Origin: Aureimonas phyllosphaerae
Lineage (GTDB): Bacteria; Pseudomonadota; Alphaproteobacteria; Rhizobiales; Rhizobiaceae
Assembly: GCF_900113065.1 (NCBI RefSeq)
Contig: NZ_FOOA01000007.1
Location: 124,001-188,000 of the forward strand
DNA length: 64,000 nucleotides
Direction of reading: 5' to 3'
Part shown: one piece after another, positions 6,400 to 15,216 of the stretch
How positions within the stretch are numbered: position 1 is the first letter of the stretch
How the letters are laid out: every line of letters begins with the position of its first letter
Made by a program: the position numbers and the translations under genes
Notes under the pieces: model-generated
What the model was told of the DNA's origin: nothing
Seen by the model: only the letters and a program-made list of their open reading frames with translations
Database searches by the model: none

Positions 6400-9378
6400 T
6401 CAGGTATCGTCGAGGGCGTCCCGCAGCTTCATTGCCAAGTCCTCCAGCGAGAAGGGCTTCGTCAGAAGCCGCACTCCGGCGTCGAGCACGCCGTGGTGCA
6501 CGATGGCGTTGCGGGTGTAGCCGGTGGTGAAGACGACCCTGAGGTCGGGACGCGCCCGCCGCGCCTCTTCGGCCAGCATGCGCCCGTCGATATCGGGCAT
6601 TACGACGTCGGTGAACAGGAGGTCGATATCGGCCCGCTGCGCGAGAAGGCGCAGGGCCTCCGCCGCACCCTCGGCCTCCAGCGTGCGATAGCCGAGCTCC
6701 TGCACCGCCTCGATCGTGACGCGGCGCACGCTCTCGTCGTCCTCCACCACGAGGATCAGTTCGGCGGACGGATCGGTCAGCTCCGGCAGCGCCGCCGCGA
6801 TCTGATCCGTCACGTCGTGCTCGCCGACGAGGCGCGGCAGGTAGATCTTCACGCTCGTGCCCCGGCCGGGCTCGGAATAGATCTTCACGTGGCCTTCGGA
6901 CTGCTTGACGAAGCCGTAGACCTGGCTGAGGCCGAGGCCCGTGCCCTTGCCGATCTCCTTGGTGGTGAAGAACGGGTCGAAGGCCTTGGCCATCACCTCG
7001 GGGCTCATGCCGGTGCCGGTGTCGGTCACCGCCACGAGAACGTACTGGCCCGGCACGATCCCGATGTCGGCCGCGGCATAGCGGTCGTCGAGATGGGCGT
7101 TCTGCGTCTCGATCGTCAGGCGTCCGCCGTCCGGCATCGCGTCGCGGGCGTTGACGGCGAGGTTGACGATGACGTTCTCGAGCTGGTTGGCGTCGACCGA
7201 GCAGGACCAGAGGCCACCGCCGAGCACGGTTTCCAGGCGGATGTTGCCGCTCAGCGTCCGGCGCATGAGTTCCGACATGCCCGAGACGAGCTTGTTGAGG
7301 TCGACCGCCTGCGGATTGAGCGGCTGCTGTCGCGAGAAGGCGAGAAGCCGGTGCGTCAGCGTCGCCGCACGGCGCGCGCCCTCCATCGCGTTCTCGGCGT
7401 AGCGCCGCAGCCGCGCCTCGCCGTCGGGCAGACGCCGGCCGAGGAGGTCGAGCGAGCCGATGATCACCGACAGCATGTTGTTGAAGTCGTGCGCGATGCC
7501 ACCGGTGAGCTGGCCGACGGCTTCCATCTTCTGCGCCTGGCGCAGCACCTCGGACGTGCGCTCGAGTTCGGCGGTGCGTTCGCGCACGCGCTCTTCCAGC
7601 GAGGCGTTAAGCTCGATCAGCGCGGCTTCCGCCCGCGCGCGCTCCAATGCCTCGCGCGTGCGCGCGGCGACCTCCGCGCAGAGCCGGATCTCGTCCGGCG
7701 TCCAGCGCCGGGGCGAGGGCTCGTGCAGGTAGAGGATCGAGCGCAGGCTCCCGTCGCGCAGCATCGGCACGACGATCAGCGCTTGGCAGCCGATTCCGTC
7801 CCAGGTCTCGAGGAAGCGCTCGCCGATCCGCGGATCGCGGCGCACGTCCTCCACCGTCAGGGTCCGGCCCGCACGCAGTTCCTCGATCGCCGTCGGTCCG
7901 AACTTGCGCAGGATGCGGTTCTCGCCGGCAAGGCTCGTGACCTCGGGTGAGCGGGTCCAGTCGCGCGCCACGCGCACGATCTCGCCGCTGGCGTCGACAT
8001 CGCCATAGCCGCAACGCGCGACGCGCAGGCGTTGGCCGAGCAGGCGCGTCGTCGTCGACTCGACGCTTGTCGGGTCCGGATGGCCGAGCAGCGTGTCGCT
8101 GAGTTCCAAGAGGAAGGCGCGCCGCTCCTCCTCCAGCTTGAAGTCGTGGATGTCGGTGCAGGTGCCGAACCAGCGGATGATGCGGCCCGCCGCGTCGCGC
8201 ATCGCCTGCGCGCGGCCGAGCACCCAGCGGTATTCGCCCGAGCGGTGCCGGAGCCGGTATTCGATATGGTAGGGCTCGCCGGTCGCCAGGCACCGACGCC
8301 ACACGCCCCAGGCCCGCTCCTGGTCGTCCGGGTGGAACATGCCGTTCCAGGCCTCGCCGTCGGTCGAGCCATGCGGCATGCCGGTGAACTCGTACCAGCG
8401 GTCGTTGTAGTAGTCGTGGAACCCGTCGGGCAGCGTCGTCCAGACCATCTGGTCGATCGTGTTGGCGATCGCCTGGAAGCCTGCCTCGCTGGCGCGCAGG
8501 CGATCCTCGCCGGCTCGGCGCTCGTCGATGTCGATCACCGAGCCGACGAAGCCGAGGAAGGCGCCGGTCTCGTCGAACCGCGGCGAGGCGGCGTCGATCG
8601 CCCAGCGATAGCGGCCGTCGCGATGGCGCAGGCGGTATTCGAGCCGGAACGCCTCGTGCGCGGCGTTGGCGCGGCGGAACACGCGGCCCGCCTCCTCGGC
8701 GTCGTCGGGATGCGTGGCGTCGAGCCAGCCGAAGCCTTCCGCGGCTTCCGGCGTCTGCCCGGTCGTCTCGTACCAGGACCGGTTCAGATAGGTGCAGCGC
8801 CCCTCGGGATCGGTGACCCAGAGCATGACCGGCGCGTGGTCGGCCATGTTGCGGAAGCGGCTCTCGCTCTCGGCCAGCCGACGCTCGCCGACGACCCGCC
8901 CGGTGGTCTCTGACACGATGCACAAGACGCCCGCGACGTCGCCGCCTTCACCGTGGACGGGCGAATAGCTGATGTCGAAGTACACCTCTTCCCGGAAGCC
9001 GTGCCGTTCGATCTGGAAGGGGCGATCCTTGGCCGAGACGGTCTCGCCCGTCCGCACGACGCCGGCCAGAAGCGGTCCGAGGTCGTCCCAGAGTTCGGAC
9101 CAGTTCTCCCGGGCAGGGCGCCCGAACGCGCGCGGGTGCTTCGTGCCGATCGTCGGCGCATAGGCCTCGTTGTAGAAGGCGTGGTAGTCCGGCCCCCAGA
9201 AGAGGACGATCTGCGCGTGCGACGACAGGAGGAGGTCGACGGCGGTGCGCAGCGCGGGCGGCCAGGCGGCCGGGGGGCCGAGCGGGAAGTCGCTCCAGTT
9301 GCGCGAACCGATCAGCGCGCCGATCGCGCCGCGTTCCTCGAGAGGGAGCACCATGCGAGGTCGTGTCTCCATAGTCAC
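6400..9378 (-). CDS. Hybrid sensor histidine kinase with PAS, PAS, GAF and C-terminal receiver
   Basis: A 992-residue soluble kinase with no membrane segment. Apparent order: an N-terminal PAS-like region (about 20-165), two PAS/PAC repeats (about 170-290 and 298-415, each with HPDD and YRLRHR-GxYRW motifs), a GAF domain (about 430-580), a short coiled coil, HisKA with GGIAHDFNNML (His630), HATPase with N-box NLAVNARDAMPDGG, G1 DTGTGM and G2 GKGTGLGL, and a receiver (870-992) with Asp924 in FTDVVMPD and Lys974. HWE-type features are absent, and the H-D-F-N-N box is typical of alphaproteobacterial PAS hybrid kinases. The signal is unknown. GTG at 9378, ATG at 9372 and ATG at 9354 are all possible starts; none has a clear ribosome site. 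Confidence 0.9.
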   Translation of the reverse strand: MTMETRPRMVLPLEERGAIGALIGSRNWSDFPLGPPAAWPPALRTAVDLLLSSHAQIVLFWGPDYHAFYNEAYAPTIGTKHPRAFGRPARENWSELWDDLGPLLAGVVRTGETVSAKDRPFQIERHGFREEVYFDISYSPVHGEGGDVAGVLCIVSETTGRVVGERRLAESESRFRNMADHAPVMLWVTDPEGRCTYLNRSWYETTGQTPEAAEGFGWLDATHPDDAEEAGRVFRRANAAHEAFRLEYRLRHRDGRYRWAIDAASPRFDETGAFLGFVGSVIDIDERRAGEDRLRASEAGFQAIANTIDQMVWTTLPDGFHDYYNDRWYEFTGMPHGSTDGEAWNGMFHPDDQERAWGVWRRCLATGEPYHIEYRLRHRSGEYRWVLGRAQAMRDAAGRIIRWFGTCTDIHDFKLEEERRAFLLELSDTLLGHPDPTSVESTTTRLLGQRLRVARCGYGDVDASGEIVRVARDWTRSPEVTSLAGENRILRKFGPTAIEELRAGRTLTVEDVRRDPRIGERFLETWDGIGCQALIVVPMLRDGSLRSILYLHEPSPRRWTPDEIRLCAEVAARTREALERARAEAALIELNASLEERVRERTAELERTSEVLRQAQKMEAVGQLTGGIAHDFNNMLSVIIGSLDLLGRRLPDGEARLRRYAENAMEGARRAATLTHRLLAFSRQQPLNPQAVDLNKLVSGMSELMRRTLSGNIRLETVLGGGLWSCSVDANQLENVIVNLAVNARDAMPDGGRLTIETQNAHLDDRYAAADIGIVPGQYVLVAVTDTGTGMSPEVMAKAFDPFFTTKEIGKGTGLGLSQVYGFVKQSEGHVKIYSEPGRGTSVKIYLPRLVGEHDVTDQIAAALPELTDPSAELILVVEDDESVRRVTIEAVQELGYRTLEAEGAAEALRLLAQRADIDLLFTDVVMPDIDGRMLAEEARRARPDLRVVFTTGYTRNAIVHHGVLDAGVRLLTKPFSLEDLAMKLRDALDDT

Positions 9379-9468
9379 TGCGGGGGAGGGAGCCTCGTCG
9401 GCTCCCGCCCGTGGGTCCGAACGCGCTACCGCCGGATTGGTTCGCCGGCTTATGGCGCGGTCGGTCCC

Positions 9469-10038
9469 TTAGTCCTTGGCGCGCTCGACGTAGGAGCCGT
9501 CCGCCGTCATCACCACGATGCGGGTGCCCGGCGCGATGTGCGGGGGAACCAGCGTGCGCACGCCGTTCGACAGGACGGCCGGCTTGTAGGACGAGGACGC
9601 CGTCTGGCCCTTGGTGGTCGGCTCGGTCTCGGTGACCTCGTAGACCGCGCGCTGCGGCAGCTCGATCGAGATCGCAAGGCCGTTATAGACCGCGACCTGG
9701 ACCGCCATGCCTTCCTGCAGGTAGGGCGCGTAGTCGCCGACGACGCTCTCGGGCACCGCGACCTGGTCGAAAGTCTCCGGGTTCATGAAGTGGAAGCCCT
9801 CGTCGTCCGAATAGAGGAACGTGTGCTCGCGCTCCTCCACGAAGGCGCGCTCGACCTGCTCGGTGGTGCGGTAGCGGTCCGACACCTTCACGCCGTCCGA
9901 GATGCGACGCATGTCGAGCTGGGTGACGGGCGTGCCCTTGCCCGGATGGATGTTCTCCGCGGACAGGATCACGTAGAGCTTGCCGTCGTCGCGTTCGACG
10001 ACGTTGCCTTTGCGGAGCGAACTGGCGATCACCTTCAC
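9469..10038 (-). CDS. efp: Elongation factor P
   Basis: A 189-residue EF-P that binds between the P and E sites and relieves stalling at polyproline. The modified loop reads [11 protein letters not shown] with lysine exactly at position 34 when GTG at 10038 is taken as the start; this fits EpmA-type beta-lysylation. The three beta-barrel domains are present, the second opening with [11 protein letters not shown] and the third with [12 protein letters not shown]. The GTG is preceded by AGGAAC on the coding strand. The upstream in-frame codons would extend into the divergent epmA gene and were not used. The gene faces away from epmA and epmB with a 150-base spacer that must hold both promoters. 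Confidence 0.96.
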   Translation of the reverse strand: MKVIASSLRKGNVVERDDGKLYVILSAENIHPGKGTPVTQLDMRRISDGVKVSDRYRTTEQVERAFVEEREHTFLYSDDEGFHFMNPETFDQVAVPESVVGDYAPYLQEGMAVQVAVYNGLAISIELPQRAVYEVTETEPTTKGQTASSSYKPAVLSNGVRTLVPPHIAPGTRIVVMTADGSYVERAKD

Positions 10039-10188
10039 GGGCTTTGTTCCTGATTTCGGTCTGATGTTGTAAGGGAGCTCGTCCGAGCCTCGATCCCCGG
10101 GCCCTAGCGCATCTGACGGTCCGCCGCCAGTCGGGCGGGCCCGTTTCGATCGACGCCACGCCAACGCGCCCTCTTGTCCAAGGCCGCC

Positions 10189-11241
10189 ATGACCGATGCC
10201 TCGCCCTGGTGGGCGTCCCATGTCCACGCCGATCGCCGCCCGCGGCTGATGCTGCGTAACGCCCTGTCCGGCGCGCTGCGTGCGTGGTTCGCCTCGCGCG
10301 ACTTCGTCGAGATCGAGGCCGGGGCGCTGCAGGTCTCGCCCGGCAACGAGGCGCATCTGGCGGCATTCGCCACCGTCGAGGCGCGGTCGGACGGCACGCA
10401 ACAGCCGCTCTACCTCCACACCTCGCCGGAGTTCGCCTGCAAGAAGCTCTTGGCGGCCGGCGAGCCGCGTCTGTTCTCGCTTGCGCCCGTCTATCGCAAC
10501 GGCGAGCGCAGCGCGCTGCATCATCCGGCCTTCACGATGTTGGAATGGTATCGCGCGGGCGAGACCTACGAGGCGCTGATGCGAGATTGCGCCGCGCTTC
10601 TGGCGCTCGCCGCCGACACGGCCGGCGTCCGGCGTTTCGCCTTCCGCGACCGCCGGGCCGATCCCTATTTCGAGCCGGCACGCATCAGCGTCGCCGAGGC
10701 GTTCCAGCTCTTTGCGGGCATCGACATCCTGGCGAGCGTCGAGCCGGGCGGCGCGACGGATCGCGACCGGTTGGCAGCGGCGGTTCGGGCGCTGGAGCTT
10801 CGCACCGCACCCGACGACACCTGGGCCGATCTCTTCAGTCGCGTCCTCACCGAGCGGATCGAGCCGCGCCTCGGGCAGGGGCGTGCGACGATCCTCTACG
10901 ACTATCCGGTGCCGGAGGCGGCGCTGGCGCGCGTCAGCGCCAGGGATCCGCGCGTTGCCGAGCGGTTCGAGCTCTACTGCTGCGGCGTGGAACTCGCCAA
11001 CGGCTTCGGCGAACTCACCGACGCCGCCGAGCAGCGTCGTCGCTTCACGGCCGAGATGGACGAGCGCGAGCGCGTCTACGGCGAGCGCTATCCGCTCGAC
11101 GAGGACTTCCTGACCGCGCTCGGTGCGATGCCCGAGGCCAGCGGCATCGCGCTCGGCTTCGACCGGCTGGTGATGCTGGCGGCCGGCGCCTTGCGCATCG
11201 AGGACGTGATCTGGACGCCGGTCGCGGATCTCCGGTCGTGA
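10189..11241 (+). CDS. epmA: EF-P lysine aminoacylase EpmA (PoxA/GenX)
   Basis: A 350-residue paralogue of the class II lysyl-tRNA synthetase catalytic domain without an anticodon-binding domain. It attaches (R)-beta-lysine to EF-P Lys34. Motif 2 is visible as [28 protein letters not shown] (read in parts) and motif 3 as [13 protein letters not shown]; the preceding [15 protein letters not shown] segment is typical. I start at ATG 10189, which has AAGG five bases upstream; TTG at 10174 is also in frame. The stop overlaps the next gene as GTGA, so epmA and epmB are translationally coupled, and their target efp is divergent. Confidence 0.95.
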   Translation: MTDASPWWASHVHADRRPRLMLRNALSGALRAWFASRDFVEIEAGALQVSPGNEAHLAAFATVEARSDGTQQPLYLHTSPEFACKKLLAAGEPRLFSLAPVYRNGERSALHHPAFTMLEWYRAGETYEALMRDCAALLALAADTAGVRRFAFRDRRADPYFEPARISVAEAFQLFAGIDILASVEPGGATDRDRLAAAVRALELRTAPDDTWADLFSRVLTERIEPRLGQGRATILYDYPVPEAALARVSARDPRVAERFELYCCGVELANGFGELTDAAEQRRRFTAEMDERERVYGERYPLDEDFLTALGAMPEASGIALGFDRLVMLAAGALRIEDVIWTPVADLRS

Positions 11242-12287
11242 CGCGCCCCTTGCGCAGCGCCGCCGCGCTGGTCGAGGCCGGCCTCGCCCCGACGGAGCGA
11301 CTTGCCGAGCTGGAACAGGTGGCCGCGCGCTACGCCGTCTCGGTGACGCCGGACATGGCCGATCTCATCGAGGACCCCGACGATCCGATCGGCCGGCAGT
11401 TCGTGCCGAGCGCCGCCGAGCTCGACGCGACGCCGGACGAGAATGCCGACCCGATCGGCGACGACGCGCATTCGCCCGTCCCCGGCATCGTCCACCGCTA
11501 TCCCGATCGCGTCCTCCTGAAGCCGCTGCACGTCTGCCCGGTCTACTGTCGCTTCTGCTTCCGGCGCGAGATGGTGGGGCCGGACGGCAACGGCAGCCTG
11601 TTGGAGGCGGAGCTCGACGCCGCGATCGCCTATGTCGCCAGCCGGCCCGAGATCTGGGAGGTCGTGGTCACCGGGGGCGACCCGTTCCTCCTGTCGCCCC
11701 GCCGGGTGGAGGCGCTCGGGCGCGCGCTCGGGGCGATCGGACACGTCAAGGTCATGCGCTTCCATACGCGCGTACCCGTGGTCGAGCCGGCGCGCGTCGA
11801 TGCGGCGCTGGTCGCCGCGCTGCGCGCCTTTCCCGGCGCGACCTTCGTCGCGCTCCACGCCAACCATCCCCGCGAGTTCACCCCGGATGCGCTGGCCGCG
11901 ATCGCCCGCCTCGTCGACGGTGGCGTGCCCCTCGTCAGCCAGTCGGTACTCCTGCGCGGCGTCAACGACGACGCGGACACGTTGTCGCGTCTGATGCGCT
12001 GCTTCGTCGAGAACCGAATCAAGCCCTACTACCTCCATCAGGGCGATCTCGCGCCGGGAACCAGCCACCTGCGCACCACGGTGGCGGAGGGGCAGGCGTT
12101 GATGAAGGGCCTCCGCGGCCGGATTTCCGGCCTTTGCCAGCCGACCTACGTGCTCGACATTCCCGGCGGCCATGGCAAGGTGCCGATCGGGCCCGGCTTC
12201 ATCGAGGAGGCCGGCGAGGCTTACGAGGTCGCCGATCCGACGGGGCAGGTGCACCGCTACCCGCCGGCCAGCCACACGTCGAAGTAA
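11238..12287 (+). CDS. epmB: Lysine 2,3-aminomutase-like protein EpmB (radical SAM)
   Basis: A 349-residue radical SAM/PLP enzyme that converts (S)-alpha-lysine to (R)-beta-lysine for EpmA. The cluster motif CPVYCRFC gives cysteines at about 100, 104 and 107. The SAM-binding [12 protein letters not shown] and the PLP-region [16 protein letters not shown] segments are present, as is the C-terminal [15 protein letters not shown]. The protein is shorter than catabolic KamA enzymes (about 415 residues), consistent with EpmB. GTG at 11238 overlaps the epmA stop; the spacing leaves no other sensible start. Confidence 0.95.
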   Translation: MTRPLRSAAALVEAGLAPTERLAELEQVAARYAVSVTPDMADLIEDPDDPIGRQFVPSAAELDATPDENADPIGDDAHSPVPGIVHRYPDRVLLKPLHVCPVYCRFCFRREMVGPDGNGSLLEAELDAAIAYVASRPEIWEVVVTGGDPFLLSPRRVEALGRALGAIGHVKVMRFHTRVPVVEPARVDAALVAALRAFPGATFVALHANHPREFTPDALAAIARLVDGGVPLVSQSVLLRGVNDDADTLSRLMRCFVENRIKPYYLHQGDLAPGTSHLRTTVAEGQALMKGLRGRISGLCQPTYVLDIPGGHGKVPIGPGFIEEAGEAYEVADPTGQVHRYPPASHTSK

Positions 12288-12323
12288 AAAACGCAAGACG
12301 CGCGGCCCGATCGGGCGTATAGA

Positions 12324-12339
12324 TTGAACGCCCGTTCAA
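12324..12339. promoter_or_regulatory. Palindrome TTGAACG-CC-CGTTCAA, operator candidate
   Basis: A seven-base perfect inverted repeat with a two-base centre, 111 bases before the NUDIX gene. It shares the core TGAACGnnCGTTCA with 5739-5754, and a looser relative follows at 12401-12417. The architecture suits a TetR-type dimer. Confidence 0.5.
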
Positions 12340-12400
12340 CGCGCGTGCCCGGCTGGTCCGACGGTGCCGTCGATCGACGCGATGACCACACAAAATTTCA

Positions 12401-12417
12401 TTGAAACGGCCATTCAA
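12401..12417. promoter_or_regulatory. Second, degenerate dyad TTGAA-N7-TTCAA
   Basis: TTGAA and TTCAA are separated by ACGGCCA, 77 bases downstream of the perfect palindrome and 33 bases before the NUDIX start. The half-sites match those of the first dyad but the spacer is longer. It may be a second operator. Confidence 0.35.
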
Positions 12418-12449
12418 CGACGCATACGTGTGCCTCCCGCGCTAGGGTT

Positions 12450-13025
12450 GTGAGCGACGTGCCCAGGCTTTGGAAGGCGATGATGCAGACGGCGATGCAG
12501 ATGTTCGATCCCGGACCGGCCAAGGGGCCGCGCGATCAGATCGCCGCGCTCCCGGTCCGCCTTCGCGAGGACGGCGAACTGGAAGTGCTGCTGGTCACCT
12601 CGCGCGAGACGCGCCGCTGGATCATTCCCAAGGGCTGGCCGATGAACGGCCTCGACGACCACGATGCCGCCGGCGTCGAGGCGCGCGAGGAGGCCGGCGT
12701 GAAGGGCAAGCTTCTGGCGGCCCCTGTCGGGCGCTACGCCTACTGGCAGCGCGGCCGGCTGGAGACGCGTTTCCTGCAGGTCGACGTCTTCCTCCTGCGC
12801 GTCGAGAAGGTGCTGAAGACGTGGAAGGAAAAGGACCAGCGCGAGCGTCGCTGGTTCCGGATCGTCGATGCCGCGGACCATGTCCAGGAGGCCGATCTCG
12901 GTCAGGTCTTCCTGCGGCTGCCAGGACACGAGCCCGCCCGGCAGTTCCTTGGTCTCGACGGAAAGCGCGGCAAGAAGGCGGCGCGCCAGCGGCCGCCGGT
13001 TGATCCCGTCCCGCGAGAGGGTTAA
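12450..13025 (+). CDS. NUDIX hydrolase (diphosphoinositol polyphosphate phosphohydrolase-like)
   Basis: A 191-residue NUDIX protein of the short type common in rhizobia, with WIIPKGWPM preceding the Nudix helix and EAREEAGVKG as its core. The first arginine of the REuxEE element is replaced by valine (VEAREEAGV), so the box is not canonical. The core glutamates that bind the metal are kept. Substrates of this subgroup may be diphosphorylated inositols or nucleotide derivatives, but this is not established from sequence. The C-terminus is basic. GTG at 12450 is used; the ATG at 12480, just after GGAAGG, is a real alternative. Two dyads upstream probably regulate it. It precedes the jet operon by 105 bases and could be cotranscribed. 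Confidence 0.82.
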   Translation: MSDVPRLWKAMMQTAMQMFDPGPAKGPRDQIAALPVRLREDGELEVLLVTSRETRRWIIPKGWPMNGLDDHDAAGVEAREEAGVKGKLLAAPVGRYAYWQRGRLETRFLQVDVFLLRVEKVLKTWKEKDQRERRWFRIVDAADHVQEADLGQVFLRLPGHEPARQFLGLDGKRGKKAARQRPPVDPVPREG

Positions 13026-13130
13026 GAGCGGGGAACAGGTCCACGCAAGGTCCGGTCCGGGTCGCCCGGCCCGTGATCGGGCCGTGAGGCGCCCTAGCGC
13101 CCGCCCCGCGCAACCAGCTTTCGGATCGGA

Positions 13131-14522
13131 ATGCCGCTCTTCGACGTCCTGCCGCCGGATCTCTTCAAGCCGTTGGCGGCTCCGGCGAAGCGGCTCTATT
13201 CCGACCTCCTTCTCCATATCTTCCACGAGACCTTCGAGCCCTCGGCCGAGGCGCCGCGGCGGGTCGACGTCCTGCGTGCGATCGAGACGTTCCTCGCCGC
13301 GCGCGAGGACGACGAGCCGGACATGCCTGCCGGCCGTCCCGAGGAGCGGGCGCGGGCGGTCTACGACCGTCTGGTCGAGACCGGCTGGATGGTGGAGCAT
13401 CGCGACCGCTACCTGCGGCTCGTCGATCTCGATCCGGAAGCCGCAGGGCTGCTCCAGCTTCTGTCGCGCATCGAACGCGGCGAGACGCGCTCGTACGGCG
13501 GCGCGGTCCTCGAAGTGCTGAGCGGCCTCGAGGGCGCCGCCGCCCATCCGGACGAGCGCTCCGAAGCCCTGCGCAACGCGCTGCGCGGCGCCGAGGACTT
13601 CATGGGCCACATGCGCACGGTCGCCGTCTCGCTTCGGCAGGCGGAGGAGCGCATCCTGCGCCAGCCGTCGCTGCGCGCCATCTTCCGGCAGTTCTTCGGC
13701 GACTTCGTCGAGCGGCACCTCATCCGCGACTTCAAGACGCTCCAGACCAAGGACAACCCGTTCCGCTTCCGCACGGCGATCATCCGGCAGGCGACGGAGA
13801 TGTTCGAGAACCGGGCGCTCCTATCGACGCTCGGCGAGGCCTATGGTCGCGAGGGGCGGCTCGGGGACGGCGCCGACGGCGAGGCGGAGATCCGCGAGGA
13901 GCTCTCGCGCATCGTCCATGTCTTCGAGGCGGCCGAGCGGCACCTCGACGCAATCAACGCGACGGTGGCGCGCATCGAGCGCCGCATGGTCAACGCCGCG
14001 CGGCAGATGGACCGGATCGCGGGCGGCTCCACCGCCGACCTCGCCGAAGCGCTGCGTCTCGTGGCGGCGCGGCGCGAGGACGGCGAGATACCCGTCGCGC
14101 CGATGTTGATCCCGCGCATCCTGCCGCTCGGGCCGCCGCACGTGCCGACGCCGCGCCGCGACAAGGCGCCCGTCGCGATGGTGGCCCTGCGCGACCTGAC
14201 GCCCGATCCGGCCGCCGTGCTCTACGCCCGTGCCAAGGAGGAATACGTCCGGCGCACCCGCGTCACCGCGCCGGTGCTGTCGGCCTATGTCGAGCGGGTT
14301 CTCGGCTCCCGCATGGAGGTGCGCGCGCGCGACGTGACGCTCGCCTCGGTCGACGACTTCGTCGCCTTCCAGCGCCTGCGCGAGCTGCCCTCGATCTTCG
14401 GCGGCCTCCTGTCGAAGCGCTACGAGATCGAGTTCCTGGAGGACCGCTGCGCCAATCGCTGGATCACCTGCCAGGACTTCGTGATCCGCCGCCGGCCGGG
14501 AGCCCAAGTCGATGCCGCCTGA
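13131..14522 (+). CDS. jetA: JetA/MksF-type kleisin-like subunit (Wadjet JetA family)
   Basis: A 463-residue protein with the N-terminal motif MPLFDVLPPDLFKPLAAPAK typical of the Wadjet JetA family (DUF5716). A winged-helix-like N-terminal region is followed by long helices (for example HVFEAAERHLDAINATVARIERRM), consistent with a kleisin that bridges the SMC heads. In Wadjet and Mks complexes this subunit joins JetC/MksB dimers to JetB/MksE. It overlaps jetB by 11 bases and starts 105 bases after the NUDIX gene. No anti-plasmid nuclease gene (jetD) is found on either side, which matters for function. The ATG at 13131 has only a weak GGA-type ribosome site. Confidence 0.85.
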   Translation: MPLFDVLPPDLFKPLAAPAKRLYSDLLLHIFHETFEPSAEAPRRVDVLRAIETFLAAREDDEPDMPAGRPEERARAVYDRLVETGWMVEHRDRYLRLVDLDPEAAGLLQLLSRIERGETRSYGGAVLEVLSGLEGAAAHPDERSEALRNALRGAEDFMGHMRTVAVSLRQAEERILRQPSLRAIFRQFFGDFVERHLIRDFKTLQTKDNPFRFRTAIIRQATEMFENRALLSTLGEAYGREGRLGDGADGEAEIREELSRIVHVFEAAERHLDAINATVARIERRMVNAARQMDRIAGGSTADLAEALRLVAARREDGEIPVAPMLIPRILPLGPPHVPTPRRDKAPVAMVALRDLTPDPAAVLYARAKEEYVRRTRVTAPVLSAYVERVLGSRMEVRARDVTLASVDDFVAFQRLRELPSIFGGLLSKRYEIEFLEDRCANRWITCQDFVIRRRPGAQVDAA

Positions 14523-15216
14523 GACCGACGAATTCCGCGACATCGTGGACGGCGACTGGGCCGGCGGCCACATCGCCGGCAAGCGCCCGACCGCCGAGGA
14601 GATGACGCGCGCGCTGCAGGTGATGATGACGCGCCAGTGCGTCTATTCGCATACGCCCAATGTCGGGCGCACCTACGATCTCGTGCGCGCCTACCCGACC
14701 TTCTTCGAGCGCTATTTCGGCTCGCTCGGCTACCGGCTCATGGTCTCGCCGCGCGACCAGATGGTGGCGCTCGCCGTGCCCGCCGACGCGCCGCGCTACG
14801 ACGGCCTGTTCGAGCGGCTGCGCAAGGACGAGACGATCGTGCTCTTGGCGCTGCGCCTTCTCTGGGAGGAGGCGCTTCGTGCGCACGAGGCTGGCGACGG
14901 GGGCGTCGTGGACGCGACGACCGACGATCTCGTCGACCGGATCGCCGCCTTGACGCAGGCGCCACCGCCGGAGGAGGTCCGCCTTCTCGAGATCCTGCGC
15001 GGGTTCGCCCGCCACGGCGCGCTGCGGCTCGGCGAGCGCGATCGTGTGCGCCGCGTGTCGCCGCTCGCCGTCCTGCCCGGCATCGGCATTCTCGTGCCCG
15101 ATTCCTATGTGAAGGAACTGGTCCTGTGGGCGGGCGCCCCGGCCGCTCTTCCCTCCGGGCCGAAAGCCGCCGACAACGATCCGGGGAACCCGTCCGAGGA
15201 CGCGTCGAATGTATAG
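14512..15216 (+). CDS. jetB: JetB/MksE-type accessory subunit (DUF4194)
   Basis: A 234-residue DUF4194 protein. The segments ALQVMMTRQCVYSHT, AYPTFFERYFGSLGYRLMVSPRDQMVALAV and LRLLWEEALRA match the KITE-like MksE/JetB subunit that binds the kleisin. The last 30 residues are disordered and Pro/Asp/Asn-rich. It overlaps jetA by 11 bases and jetC by 8, so the three proteins are translated as a unit, as expected for obligate subunits. Confidence 0.85.
   Translation: MPPETDEFRDIVDGDWAGGHIAGKRPTAEEMTRALQVMMTRQCVYSHTPNVGRTYDLVRAYPTFFERYFGSLGYRLMVSPRDQMVALAVPADAPRYDGLFERLRKDETIVLLALRLLWEEALRAHEAGDGGVVDATTDDLVDRIAALTQAPPPEEVRLLEILRGFARHGALRLGERDRVRRVSPLAVLPGIGILVPDSYVKELVLWAGAPAALPSGPKAADNDPGNPSEDASNV

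Noticed and set aside
6361-7950. Plus-strand frame of 529 codons opposite the histidine kinase
   Set aside because: No domain recognisable, while the minus strand has complete HisKA, HATPase and receiver motifs.
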